NCBI RefSeq assembly: GCF_029258575.1
Contig: NZ_JARHYI010000130.1
Span: 1-35,354 of the forward strand
Reading direction: 5' to 3'
DNA length: 35,354 bases
DNA from: Brachyspira sp.
GTDB lineage: Bacteria; Spirochaetota; Brachyspiria; Brachyspirales; Brachyspiraceae
Shown here: piece after piece, positions 24,126-31,106 of the stretch
How the letters are laid out: each line of letters starts with the position of its first letter
Numbering within the stretch: position 1 is the stretch's first letter
The notes under the pieces: model-generated
Seen by the model: the letters and a program-made list of their open reading frames with translations, nothing else
Database searches by the model: none
What the model was told of the DNA's origin: nothing
Translations under genes and position numbers: made by a program

Positions 24126-24590
24126 ATGAATGAAAAAGTACTTAATACTTTAAAAGAACTTAGTATAGAATATAAAGAGTTTGAGGAGGCAGGTGCAACA
24201 AAAACTGTTGATGATGCTGCTAAAACTCTGAATATAGAAAGAGGACAGGTTGCTAAATCTATACTTGTAAAACCATCAAAAAAAGAACATTTTGCAATGA
24301 TAATAGCTTCAGGAGATAAAAAAATTTCTTCTAAAAAAATGCGTTCCTATTTTGAATGTAAAACCAGCTTTGCAAATGCAGAAGACACTTTTAAACTTAC
24401 AGGCTTTACTTTCGGAGGAGTATGCCCTTTCGGTATAGATAAAAATATTGATGTACTTGTAGATAAAAGTATGAAAAGATTTGAGGCACTTTATATAGCT
24501 TGCGGAAGCGACAGCTCTTTAGCTAAAATGACTTATGAAGAAATATTAGAAAAAATTTCTAATGTAGAAGTTGAACTCACAGAAGACTAA
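24126..24590 (+). CDS. YbaK/EbsC-type aminoacyl-tRNA deacylase
   Basis: The 154-residue protein matches the stand-alone trans-editing family that hydrolyses mischarged tRNA, typically Cys-tRNA-Pro or Ala-tRNA-Pro. Seen features are QVAKSILV with the key Lys44, the ASGDKKISSKKMR segment, and GGVCPFG at 97-103, which lines the pocket. Length is normal. It follows the BFD-type gene closely and is ended by a hairpin at 24612. The exact tRNA substrate (YbaK, ProX or PrdX type) cannot be told by eye. Confidence 0.88.
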   Translation: MNEKVLNTLKELSIEYKEFEEAGATKTVDDAAKTLNIERGQVAKSILVKPSKKEHFAMIIASGDKKISSKKMRSYFECKTSFANAEDTFKLTGFTFGGVCPFGIDKNIDVLVDKSMKRFEALYIACGSDSSLAKMTYEEILEKISNVEVELTED

Positions 24591-24611
24591 TTTACTAATT
24601 AATTATTATAG

Positions 24612-24652
24612 TAAGTATATATATGGTTTAGGTATTCCCATATACTTATTTT
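24612..24652 (+). terminator. probable terminator of the BFD-YbaK operon
   Basis: TAAGTATAT at 24612-24620 pairs with ATATACTTA at 24640-24648, with an inner TGG/CCC contact. The T-tract is weak. Confidence 0.5.
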
Positions 24653-24701
24653 CAGGAGCTATAAAAATGGCTAAAGAATTAAAATAGCAGTTTTTTATCA
24701 A

Positions 24702-25871
24702 TTAATAAAATGATGAATTAACTATCAAATATCTATCCTTTCCTTTAGTGTTAACATCAGGATTATAAACTATATAAATATCATCACCAAGCTCAACATA
24801 TCTCAAAAGCGTATCATCTGACATAAAATCACCTTTAACATAAATAGCTGAACCAGGTGCCATAGGACAATTATACTGTATAGTAATAATTTTAGGCTTG
24901 GTTTCTATGTAACCTTTATATCCGTATAAACCGTTTCTGTCGTTTTTATAATTTGCCTCAAGCCAAGTAGCATAAAGCTCACTCCAATCTTTAAACTGCT
25001 TTATATTTTTATTTGCAGCATAAAGTATAGCCTTGTAAGTACCTTTATATTCATCAGGGGCATTTGCTATATCTTTATAAATTTCAAAACCATTTTTAGA
25101 ATGAAGCCCAAGCCAATACATAAATAAAGAAACTGTAGCATATTTATGCACTGTGTAGCCCTGATTCCAATTAAGAAAATAATCTCCTTTTGTTATTAAA
25201 TACATAGAATCGCTGTTATAATAATTAAGTCTGTTTGAAGGAACTTTTCCTCTGTATGCAATAACTGCCGCCTCGGATAATGCCTCATCAACCCATATAT
25301 CGAATGAACTGCTGCTTTTATTTTTAAGTTGACTGTAATGTATAACATGATGAAGTTCATGAGCTATAGTATTTACAACAGATTCTATATTATCCCATCC
25401 ATTTATATAATCCAAAAATATTATATTCTCATCATCATTTTTTATCTCTTCAAGCCCGTCCAAAATAGAATAACCCTGCATATAAGGTTTATCTCCTGTA
25501 TATCCGCCGTTAATATTCATTATCAAAAGAGTTAATCTTCCATTTAATTTGCCGTATAAATATTCTTCCATCTCATATATTTTTGATAATTCTGATATAA
25601 TGCTTTCTAATTCTCTTTCATTTATGTTTAATCCATTTTCCAAAAATATATCTATTTTGGAAGTTGAATATATATTTTTTGCTTTAAGAGTTTCTTTAGA
25701 ATAATTATTATTTATATATCTTACAGCATTAAAAGTTTTTTCTGTATTTTTTCCTTTATAAATATTATAACTTACAGGAGTTTTCAATACTTCATTTAGA
25801 GTACTGTATTCTTTGGCATTTAGAATAAATATATTGAATACAAATATAAACAGTATTAAATATTTTTTCAT
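24702..25871 (-). CDS. secreted M30-like zinc metallopeptidase
   Basis: The 389-residue protein starts with a signal peptide (MKKYLILFIFVFNIFILNA). The zinc site is HELHH at 171-175, and the probable third ligand is Glu196 in WVDEALSEAA, the spacing and context seen in hyicolysin-like M30 peptidases (HExxH then W-x-x-E-[AG]-L-[AS]). Residues about 20-165 form a leading domain with no motif I recognise, and the last 60 residues look like a small β-domain. It probably acts in the periplasm, on the surface or outside the cell. The gene stands alone. Confidence 0.78.
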   Translation of the reverse strand: MKKYLILFIFVFNIFILNAKEYSTLNEVLKTPVSYNIYKGKNTEKTFNAVRYINNNYSKETLKAKNIYSTSKIDIFLENGLNINERELESIISELSKIYEMEEYLYGKLNGRLTLLIMNINGGYTGDKPYMQGYSILDGLEEIKNDDENIIFLDYINGWDNIESVVNTIAHELHHVIHYSQLKNKSSSSFDIWVDEALSEAAVIAYRGKVPSNRLNYYNSDSMYLITKGDYFLNWNQGYTVHKYATVSLFMYWLGLHSKNGFEIYKDIANAPDEYKGTYKAILYAANKNIKQFKDWSELYATWLEANYKNDRNGLYGYKGYIETKPKIITIQYNCPMAPGSAIYVKGDFMSDDTLLRYVELGDDIYIVYNPDVNTKGKDRYLIVNSSFY

Positions 25872-25951
25872 TATTGTAGCTCCTTATAAAATTATAATGC
25901 ATTTAATAATTAGTATCGGAAAATAATAAAAAACTGTTCATAAAAACTCGA

Positions 25952-25984
25952 TAAAAAAAGACTTACCTATATAGGCAAGCCTTT
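25952..25984 (-). terminator. terminator of the DUF4234 gene
   Basis: On the minus strand AGGCTTGCC pairs with GGTAAGTCT around a short TATATA loop and is followed by a run of T. The stem closely resembles the one at 31054-31082. Confidence 0.8.
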
Positions 25985-26011
25985 TGATTTTTTAGTATTA
26001 TTAATTTTATA

Positions 26012-26410
26012 TTATGATTCTATATTACTAGTAGTATTATCTGAATTATCACCAATACTATTCCAGATATTATTTAATTTATCCTGAAATATAGCAACAG
26101 TTACAGGAGATATAAAAAGTGCTAATATTACTAATAATATTGTATTGTCTTCGCTACTCTCCATTCCAACTTTTTTGGGCATTTCTGTATTAACCATTTT
26201 ACCATATTTATAAATCCAATAAAAAGTATATAAACCGCAGGTTACTATTGATAATATCAATTCTAATGTTGGATTTATATCTTCTCTTTCCATAAAATTT
26301 TTGATTTCTTCTGTGGTTTTATAAATCCAATAAATATAATATATTCCGCATGTAACTATAATTAAAACTACAATCATAGGAATACTTCTAACTGTTCCTT
26401 TATATATCAT
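26012..26410 (-). CDS. DUF4234 membrane protein with an internal repeat
   Basis: The 132-residue protein has three to four hydrophobic helices. The segment IVTCGIYYIYWIYKTTEEIKNF at about 19-40 is repeated as IVTCGLYTFYWIYKYGKMV at about 55-73 (given in shortened form), the signature of DUF4234, where each copy spans the membrane as a tight hairpin. The family's function is unknown to me. GGAGG lies 4 nt before the ATG. The C-terminal tail is Ser/Asn/Asp-rich. It has its own terminator. Confidence 0.78.
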   Translation of the reverse strand: MIYKGTVRSIPMIVVLIIVTCGIYYIYWIYKTTEEIKNFMEREDINPTLELILSIVTCGLYTFYWIYKYGKMVNTEMPKKVGMESSEDNTILLVILALFISPVTVAIFQDKLNNIWNSIGDNSDNTTSNIES

Positions 26411-26539
26411 TAAACCTCCATGACATGTTTTTTATTGTGAGATAATTATATGTTATTTACTAAAATAGTCAATATATTAGAATATTATTTTACATTTTTC
26501 ATAGAGTATTCTTATTTTTTCAAAAGTTTTATATAACTA

Positions 26540-27898
26540 TCAATTTTGTTCTTCAAAAAATGTTTTATATATACTTTTAATAGCCTTATTTAGATCATTA
26601 TTTTTAATTCCTATCATAATACTAACTTCGCTTATTCCCTGATTAAGCATTTCTATATTGATATTACATTTCTCCATAGCATGCATAGCTCTAGCAGAAA
26701 CTCCTACACATTGCTGCATACCTTCTCCTACAAGCATAATCAAAGCAAGCCCATGTTCAAAATATATATTATCTACATTAAGTTCATCTCTTACTCTTTC
26801 ATATATACGCTTTTCTTTTTCAGGTGTAATTGCTGAATTTCTTACTATTACAGATATATTATCGATTCCAGAAGGAGCATGCTGATAAGGTATATTTTCA
26901 TTTTCTATTATTTCTAAAAGCTTTCTTCCAAAACCAACTTCCCTGTTCATTAAGTATTTACTAACATAAAGACATGAAAAATCATCTTCTCCAGAAACAC
27001 CAACTACAGGATTAACAGCCTTATTTCTATTTGCAACTATTTTAGTACCTTTAGCCGAAGGATTATTAGTATTAAGTATATGAACAGGTATATTTGCTTC
27101 ATAAACAGGCTGAAGTGCCTCTGCATGAAGAACATTAAATCCTCCATAGCTTAATTCTCTCATCTCTCTATATGTAAACTCATCTATCAATTTAGGATGA
27201 TCCACTATAGTAGGAGCAGCAGCAAATACACCATCTACATCAGTAAAGTTTTCATAAACTTCAGCTTGAACGGCTTTAGCTAATATGGCACCTGTAATAT
27301 CACTTCCTCCTCTAGGAAAAGTTACTATATCGCCTTTTTCTGTATATCCGAAAAATCCGGGGAATATCACTAAAGCATCTTCATCTTTTAATTTAGATAA
27401 ATTATCATAAGATTTTTCAAGTACAGTGGCATTACCAAATTCCTCTGAAAGTAAAAGTCCTGCATCTTTAGGATTCACATATTTTGCTTTTACTCCTATA
27501 GAATTAATATAAGCAGCCATTACTTTAGCAGATAAATCTTCTCCTAATGACTTAACCCCATCTATAAACTTTATTGCTATAGATTTATCTTCAGATATTC
27601 TTTTTAGAATATCATTTTGAATCTCTTCTAAAATATCATTAGAAAGGGAAAGTTCATCTATAATATTTTTGAATCTCTCTATAATAATCTTTAATTCTAA
27701 CTTTCCATCTTTTCCAGAAATAATAGTTTCAGCAAGAGTGATAAGCAAGTCGGTTACTTTAGTATCTTCTTTAATACTTTTACCAGGAGCTGATACAACT
27801 ATAATTTTTCTTTCCTTATCGGCTAGAATTATATCAACTACTTTTTTTATCTGACTTGCATTTACTACAGAAGAACCGCCAAATTTTGCAACTTTCAT
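26540..27898 (-). CDS. lysC: aspartate kinase
   Basis: The 452-residue protein phosphorylates aspartate, the first step towards lysine, threonine, methionine and diaminopimelate. It begins with the kinase signature KFGGSSV at 4-10, has FPRGGSDITGA in the middle of the amino-acid kinase domain, and ends with two ACT domains from about residue 305 that bind the inhibitory amino acid. The length and lack of a fused homoserine dehydrogenase mark it as monofunctional. GGAGG is 10 nt before the ATG. It stands alone, so feedback inhibition through the ACT domains is its visible control. Confidence 0.92.
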   Translation of the reverse strand: MKVAKFGGSSVVNASQIKKVVDIILADKERKIIVVSAPGKSIKEDTKVTDLLITLAETIISGKDGKLELKIIIERFKNIIDELSLSNDILEEIQNDILKRISEDKSIAIKFIDGVKSLGEDLSAKVMAAYINSIGVKAKYVNPKDAGLLLSEEFGNATVLEKSYDNLSKLKDEDALVIFPGFFGYTEKGDIVTFPRGGSDITGAILAKAVQAEVYENFTDVDGVFAAAPTIVDHPKLIDEFTYREMRELSYGGFNVLHAEALQPVYEANIPVHILNTNNPSAKGTKIVANRNKAVNPVVGVSGEDDFSCLYVSKYLMNREVGFGRKLLEIIENENIPYQHAPSGIDNISVIVRNSAITPEKEKRIYERVRDELNVDNIYFEHGLALIMLVGEGMQQCVGVSARAMHAMEKCNINIEMLNQGISEVSIMIGIKNNDLNKAIKSIYKTFFEEQN

Positions 27899-28166
27899 TT
27901 TTACTTATCCTCCATAAAAATTTTAAAAATTAATATAATATATAACAGTATAAAATCACTTTTATTTTAATTACATATTTATAACAATCAGCTATTAAAT
28001 TTCGATAAATATTGAAATAAATTAAGTAAAATATTTATTTTATTAATATCAAAATATGATATATTAAATTGAAATATAATTAATAAAGCTATTTTTTATT
28101 CAATATATTGTGCAAATTTACGATACTTTAATATAATATTTATATACTTTGAAGATGTAATTAATT
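27899..28166. promoter_or_regulatory. divergent promoter region of lysC and the REC-GGDEF gene
   Basis: The plus strand has TTGTGC at 28108-28113, 18 bp, TATAAT at 28132-28137, serving the gene at 28167. No clear lysC promoter box is seen. The rest is A/T-rich. Confidence 0.4.
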
Positions 28167-29189
28167 ATGAATGAAAATATTTTAGTAGTAGAGCATAGAA
28201 CAGATCTATTAGAAAGATTTGTTGATATATTAAGAGCAAGACATTATAACCCTATATCAACCAAATCTCGTTCGCAGGCAGTTAATATCTCTAATGAAAG
28301 TACATTAGATTTGATACTTTTAGATGCTGATATAGGAGATTCTCAAGGTCTTCATCTTTTAGATACATTTAAAAATCAGGAATCTACTAAAGGAACTCCT
28401 GTAATACTTCTAAGCACTCCGTATAGAAAAATGGAGTTTATAGAAGAAGCAATAAATCTAGGAATTGACGGACTTATATTTATACCTTTCGATGAAATGG
28501 AGCTTGTTGTAAGAGTAAATAGCTGCCTAAAATTTAGAAAGCTATATGTAGAACATCAAAAATTAATTAAACAGGCTGATTATCTTCAAAACTCTTTAAC
28601 TGATATGACTGAAGTTTCAAATAGAAATTATCAATCATATAAAGAAGCTCAGAAAAAATATGATGATATATTGAATATAGATTTGGAAACAGGGCTTTGG
28701 AATAAAAAAGAATTTTATGAGCAATTTTCAAGACTGCTTTATGAAACTGTAAGGCATGAAGAAACTATTGTACTCGCTTGCTTTTCTATAGACGGTCTTG
28801 ATAATATTATAAGCGAATTCGGAATAATTGCAGCTGAAGAGATAATGCTGAAATTTACTGAAGTGCTTAGAAAAACTACAAGAAAAGAAGATATTATAGC
28901 AAGATTTGATAATAATCAATTTATGGTTACTTTCAATAGGATGAATATAAAACTATATGATAAAAAAATAGATGAGATAAGAAATTTCGTTGATAAAAAT
29001 GAACTTGAATATAATGGAATTATAATAAAATATACTATCTCTGTAGGAATATCATATACTGCATATAAGAAAAACTATCATATAGAAAATATGGATAAAG
29101 AAATTGCACCTGTACTTTTAGCACTTCATAATGCAAAAAGAAGGGGGTTTGCAAGTTTATTTGTGCATCCTACACTTATTAAAAGGTAA
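28167..29189 (+). CDS. response-regulator protein with degenerate GGDEF domain
   Basis: The 340-residue protein has an N-terminal receiver domain (1-120), a coiled linker (about 125-168) and a GGDEF-fold domain (170-337). In the receiver, Asp53 in LILLDAD is the phosphate acceptor, but the second acidic residue of the usual pair is His10 and the conserved lysine before Pro is Ile106 (FIPF). In the output domain the lead motif DLETGLWNKKEF is present, but GGDEF reads FDNNQF at 247-252, so diguanylate cyclase activity is unlikely. It could bind GTP or c-di-GMP or act by protein contact. It is followed 10 bp later by the Sua5 gene. Confidence 0.85.
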   Translation: MNENILVVEHRTDLLERFVDILRARHYNPISTKSRSQAVNISNESTLDLILLDADIGDSQGLHLLDTFKNQESTKGTPVILLSTPYRKMEFIEEAINLGIDGLIFIPFDEMELVVRVNSCLKFRKLYVEHQKLIKQADYLQNSLTDMTEVSNRNYQSYKEAQKKYDDILNIDLETGLWNKKEFYEQFSRLLYETVRHEETIVLACFSIDGLDNIISEFGIIAAEEIMLKFTEVLRKTTRKEDIIARFDNNQFMVTFNRMNIKLYDKKIDEIRNFVDKNELEYNGIIIKYTISVGISYTAYKKNYHIENMDKEIAPVLLALHNAKRRGFASLFVHPTLIKR

Positions 29190-29199
29190 TATCAATTTT

Positions 29200-29793
29200 A
29201 TGATTATTAATCTTGATAAAAATAATAATGAAAGTATATTGTATGCGGCAAATGAAGTTGTAAAAGTTATAAATGATGGAGGAATAGTTGTTTCTCCTAC
29301 AGATACAGTTTATGGAATGCTTGCCGATGCTTTCAATACCGATGCTGTGAATAAGATATATTCTATCAAAGAAAGAGAGAAGAATAAACCTCTTTTGATT
29401 CTTTTAAGTAATTTAGAGAGCGTATCAAAATTTTCTGATAAAGAAGTACCTGATAAAATCAAAAAAAATATACCTGGCGAATTAACTTTCATTATGCCTC
29501 TTTTTAATGAATTAAAAAACACATTCTCATATTTAAAAGATACTGTAGCTTTAAGAATACCTAATGATAAATATATGCAGTTTATATTAAAAGGCACTAA
29601 TCCTTTAGTAGCTCCTTCAGCCAATCCTAGCGGTTACGGAGTGATACTTGACGGCAATGAATTAGTAGAACTTTACAAAGATAAAGCTGACTTAATAATT
29701 AATGCAGGAGTATTAGAAAATAAAATGCCTTCCACACTTTATGACTGCTTAGAAAATAAAGTTCTTCGTCAGGGTGCTGTTCATTTAAATTAA
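29200..29793 (+). CDS. Sua5/YrdC/YciO-type threonylcarbamoyl-AMP synthase
   Basis: The 197-residue protein shows the YrdC-fold signatures: SPTDTVYGMLADA at 32-44, the KEREKNKPL nucleotide and carbonate site, and APSANPSG. It should make threonylcarbamoyl-AMP for the t6A modification of tRNAs that read ANN codons. The frame is open upstream inside the previous gene, but ATG 29200 is chosen because it lies after that gene's stop at 29189 and gives a normal YrdC start. AAAAGGT lies 12 nt upstream. A YciO paralogue of unknown role remains possible. Confidence 0.85.
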   Translation: MIINLDKNNNESILYAANEVVKVINDGGIVVSPTDTVYGMLADAFNTDAVNKIYSIKEREKNKPLLILLSNLESVSKFSDKEVPDKIKKNIPGELTFIMPLFNELKNTFSYLKDTVALRIPNDKYMQFILKGTNPLVAPSANPSGYGVILDGNELVELYKDKADLIINAGVLENKMPSTLYDCLENKVLRQGAVHLN

Positions 29794-29808
29794 AATAAAC
29801 GCCGACTA

Positions 29809-29836
29809 TTGACATTTTTGTCAAATAGTTTATTAT
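29809..29836 (+). promoter_or_regulatory. promoter of the ImmA/IrrE cassette, with palindrome at the -35
   Basis: TTGACA at 29809-29814, 16 bp, TATTAT at 29831-29836. The -35 is one arm of TTGACA-TTTT-TGTCAA (29809-29824), a perfect inverted repeat that could bind a dimeric repressor or form the end of the preceding transcript. Confidence 0.5.
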
Positions 29837-29854
29837 TAAATAATTGATAGAATG

Positions 29855-29868
29855 TGATAAATTTATCA
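29855..29868. promoter_or_regulatory. 14-bp palindrome, candidate operator
   Basis: TGATAAATTTATCA is fully self-complementary and lies between the -10 box and the ribosome site of the cassette, where autoregulators of toxin-antitoxin-like operons often bind. Confidence 0.45.
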
Positions 29869-29890
29869 AAAATTTTTAGAGGGGGCTTTT

Positions 29891-30115
29891 ATGTTTAATT
29901 ATAAAAAGGAAGATATAATTCAATTAACAACAGAAAAGCAAATAGAAGATTTTTTTGAATCTCAAAATATAAAAGATTTCAAAGAAAAAGAGAATATTTT
30001 AAAAGATGTTATGTCAATAGATGAAGTATTTGATGTTCCTGGTGATTATACAGATGAAGATAATTATTTAGCAATTCTATCTGCTTTTATAGAGGGTTCT
30101 TGGAGGCTATTTTGA
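29891..30115 (+). CDS. small acidic protein upstream of an ImmA/IrrE peptidase
   Basis: The 74-residue protein has about 18 acidic and 8 basic residues, no signal peptide and no helix-turn-helix, so it is not the usual Xre partner. I do not recognise its family. GAGGGGG precedes the ATG. Its last codons contain the GGAGG that starts the next gene, and its TGA overlaps that gene's TTG start, so the two are translationally coupled. Such an arrangement suggests a protein that binds, inhibits or is cut by the peptidase; this is inference from layout only. Confidence 0.7.
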   Translation: MFNYKKEDIIQLTTEKQIEDFFESQNIKDFKEKENILKDVMSIDEVFDVPGDYTDEDNYLAILSAFIEGSWRLF

Positions 30116-30717
30116 ATATTGATAAATATGATATTAAAAAAATATCAGATTCTTTAAATTTGAATGAAGAATATATAAATTATATAATAGATGACTTTAA
30201 CAATATATTACAGCCATTTATAACCAAAAATTATTTATCTCATTTAGTTTCTGCAATTGAAGATGTTATTAATGATAAAGTAAAGAAAGAATTAAAACAT
30301 AGAATGGAAAATGAAAAAGATGATACGAAGAGGCAAGAATTATTTACTTTAATGGAAGCTAAACATTATAGATTATTCCCTATTTTGATAGAACCTTTTA
30401 CTATATATAATAAGAGAAAAGCCCAAATTATAACTTTTGCTAAAAGAAATATTGGTGCTGGTGCTATAATTTATTATGATGATAGATTGGAAGATAAACA
30501 AAAAAGATTGTTGATAGCACATGAACTTGGTCATTTATATATGAAATATGTATCCACTAAAAAGAATGAAAAAGAATTGGAAAAAGTTGTAACAGTGTTT
30601 TCAATATTAGCTATTTTAGATAAAGATGATTTTTATAGAAATAGAAGCAAATCATTAATATCAAAAGGTATTGATGAAATTCTTTCTAATGTGGAACGGT
30701 TGTTTAAATTCAAATAA
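30112..30717 (+). CDS. ImmA/IrrE-type zinc metallopeptidase
   Basis: The 201-residue protein has the zinc motif LLIAHELGHLYMKY (HELGH at about 137-141), preceded by a β-strand segment ending NIGAGAIIYYDDRL, the order seen in ImmA/IrrE peptidases that cleave Xre-type repressors. The start is TTG at 30112, with GGAGG at 30102-30106 five nt upstream; an earlier in-frame TTG at 30100 lies ahead of that site. The N-terminal 100 residues are helical and unfamiliar. It is coupled to the upstream acidic protein and converges on an R-M remnant. The target is unknown. Confidence 0.78.
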   Translation: MNIDKYDIKKISDSLNLNEEYINYIIDDFNNILQPFITKNYLSHLVSAIEDVINDKVKKELKHRMENEKDDTKRQELFTLMEAKHYRLFPILIEPFTIYNKRKAQIITFAKRNIGAGAIIYYDDRLEDKQKRLLIAHELGHLYMKYVSTKKNEKELEKVVTVFSILAILDKDDFYRNRSKSLISKGIDEILSNVERLFKFK

Positions 30718-30721
30718 TTTT

Positions 30722-30970
30722 TTAATTATCAATTTTCATATAAACCCCATCAATACTCTTTTGAATCTCAATAGTTTTTTCAATAACGCTAATAACTTTC
30801 TGTATATGCATAATGTCATTAAGAGTAAGAGTTTCGCGAGCCTTTATATATTTTTCTATAGGCTTGTAACCTCCGATTGAATAATTGTATACCTCTTCGC
30901 TGACATTGTCGAAATACTGTGAGGAGTTGATTTTTATTTTGTTATTTTCAAATTTACAGAAAAATTTTAT
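30722..30970 (-). pseudogene. C-terminal remnant of a type ISP restriction-modification enzyme
   Basis: In one frame the sequence reads FENNKIKINSSQYFDNVSEE, then VYNYSIGGYKPIEKYIKARE, then LTLNDIMHIQKVISVIEKTI. This follows the C-terminal specificity region of type ISP (and related BREX-like) enzymes, whose usual pattern is ...INKxQYFxxVxxEVWxYxIGGYQxxxKWLKxRK...LSxxDIxHYQKIVxALxxTI. Only about 80 residues remain. There is no ribosome site, and the frame is interrupted at 30971 by the repeat module that carries GCGTGC and a G-quadruplex motif. It is therefore a remnant, recognised from family memory. Confidence 0.6.
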
Positions 30971-31033
30971 TCTGCGTGCGGTTAATAAATTAAAGAATTT
31001 AAAATAAATTTTGGGGTGGGTGGGCGGGCAGAG
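30971..31033 (+). repeat. partial repeat element with a four-tract G motif
   Basis: It contains GCGTGC at 30974-30979, an A/T stretch and GGGGTGGGTGGGCGGG at 31013-31028. The order and spacing match the GCGTGC...GGGTGGGCAG part of 14362-14407. No second cap is seen. The G motif fits the canonical G-quadruplex pattern with three one-base loops. Confidence 0.7.
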
Positions 31034-31046
31034 TAGATTAAAAAAA

Positions 31047-31083
31047 TAAAAAAGACTTACCATTATAAAATAACAGCAAGCCC
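31047..31083 (-). terminator. terminator of the HEAT-repeat gene
   Basis: On the minus strand GGCTTGC (31082-31076) pairs with GTAAGTC (31060-31054) with two G-U pairs, followed by a T-run. It is nearly the same stem as at 25959-25982. Confidence 0.65.
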
Positions 31084-31106
31084 AATAAAAATGTATATAT
31101 TATTTT

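Noticed and set aside
24669-24689. AGGAG followed by a six-codon frame (MAKELK)
   Set aside because: Too short to support as a gene; no promoter or conservation evidence. It may be a leftover of a lost gene start.
30722-31063. Treating the whole 113-codon frame as an intact gene
   Set aside because: The start would lie inside a terminator, there is no ribosome site, and the first 30 codons are translated repeat sequence.
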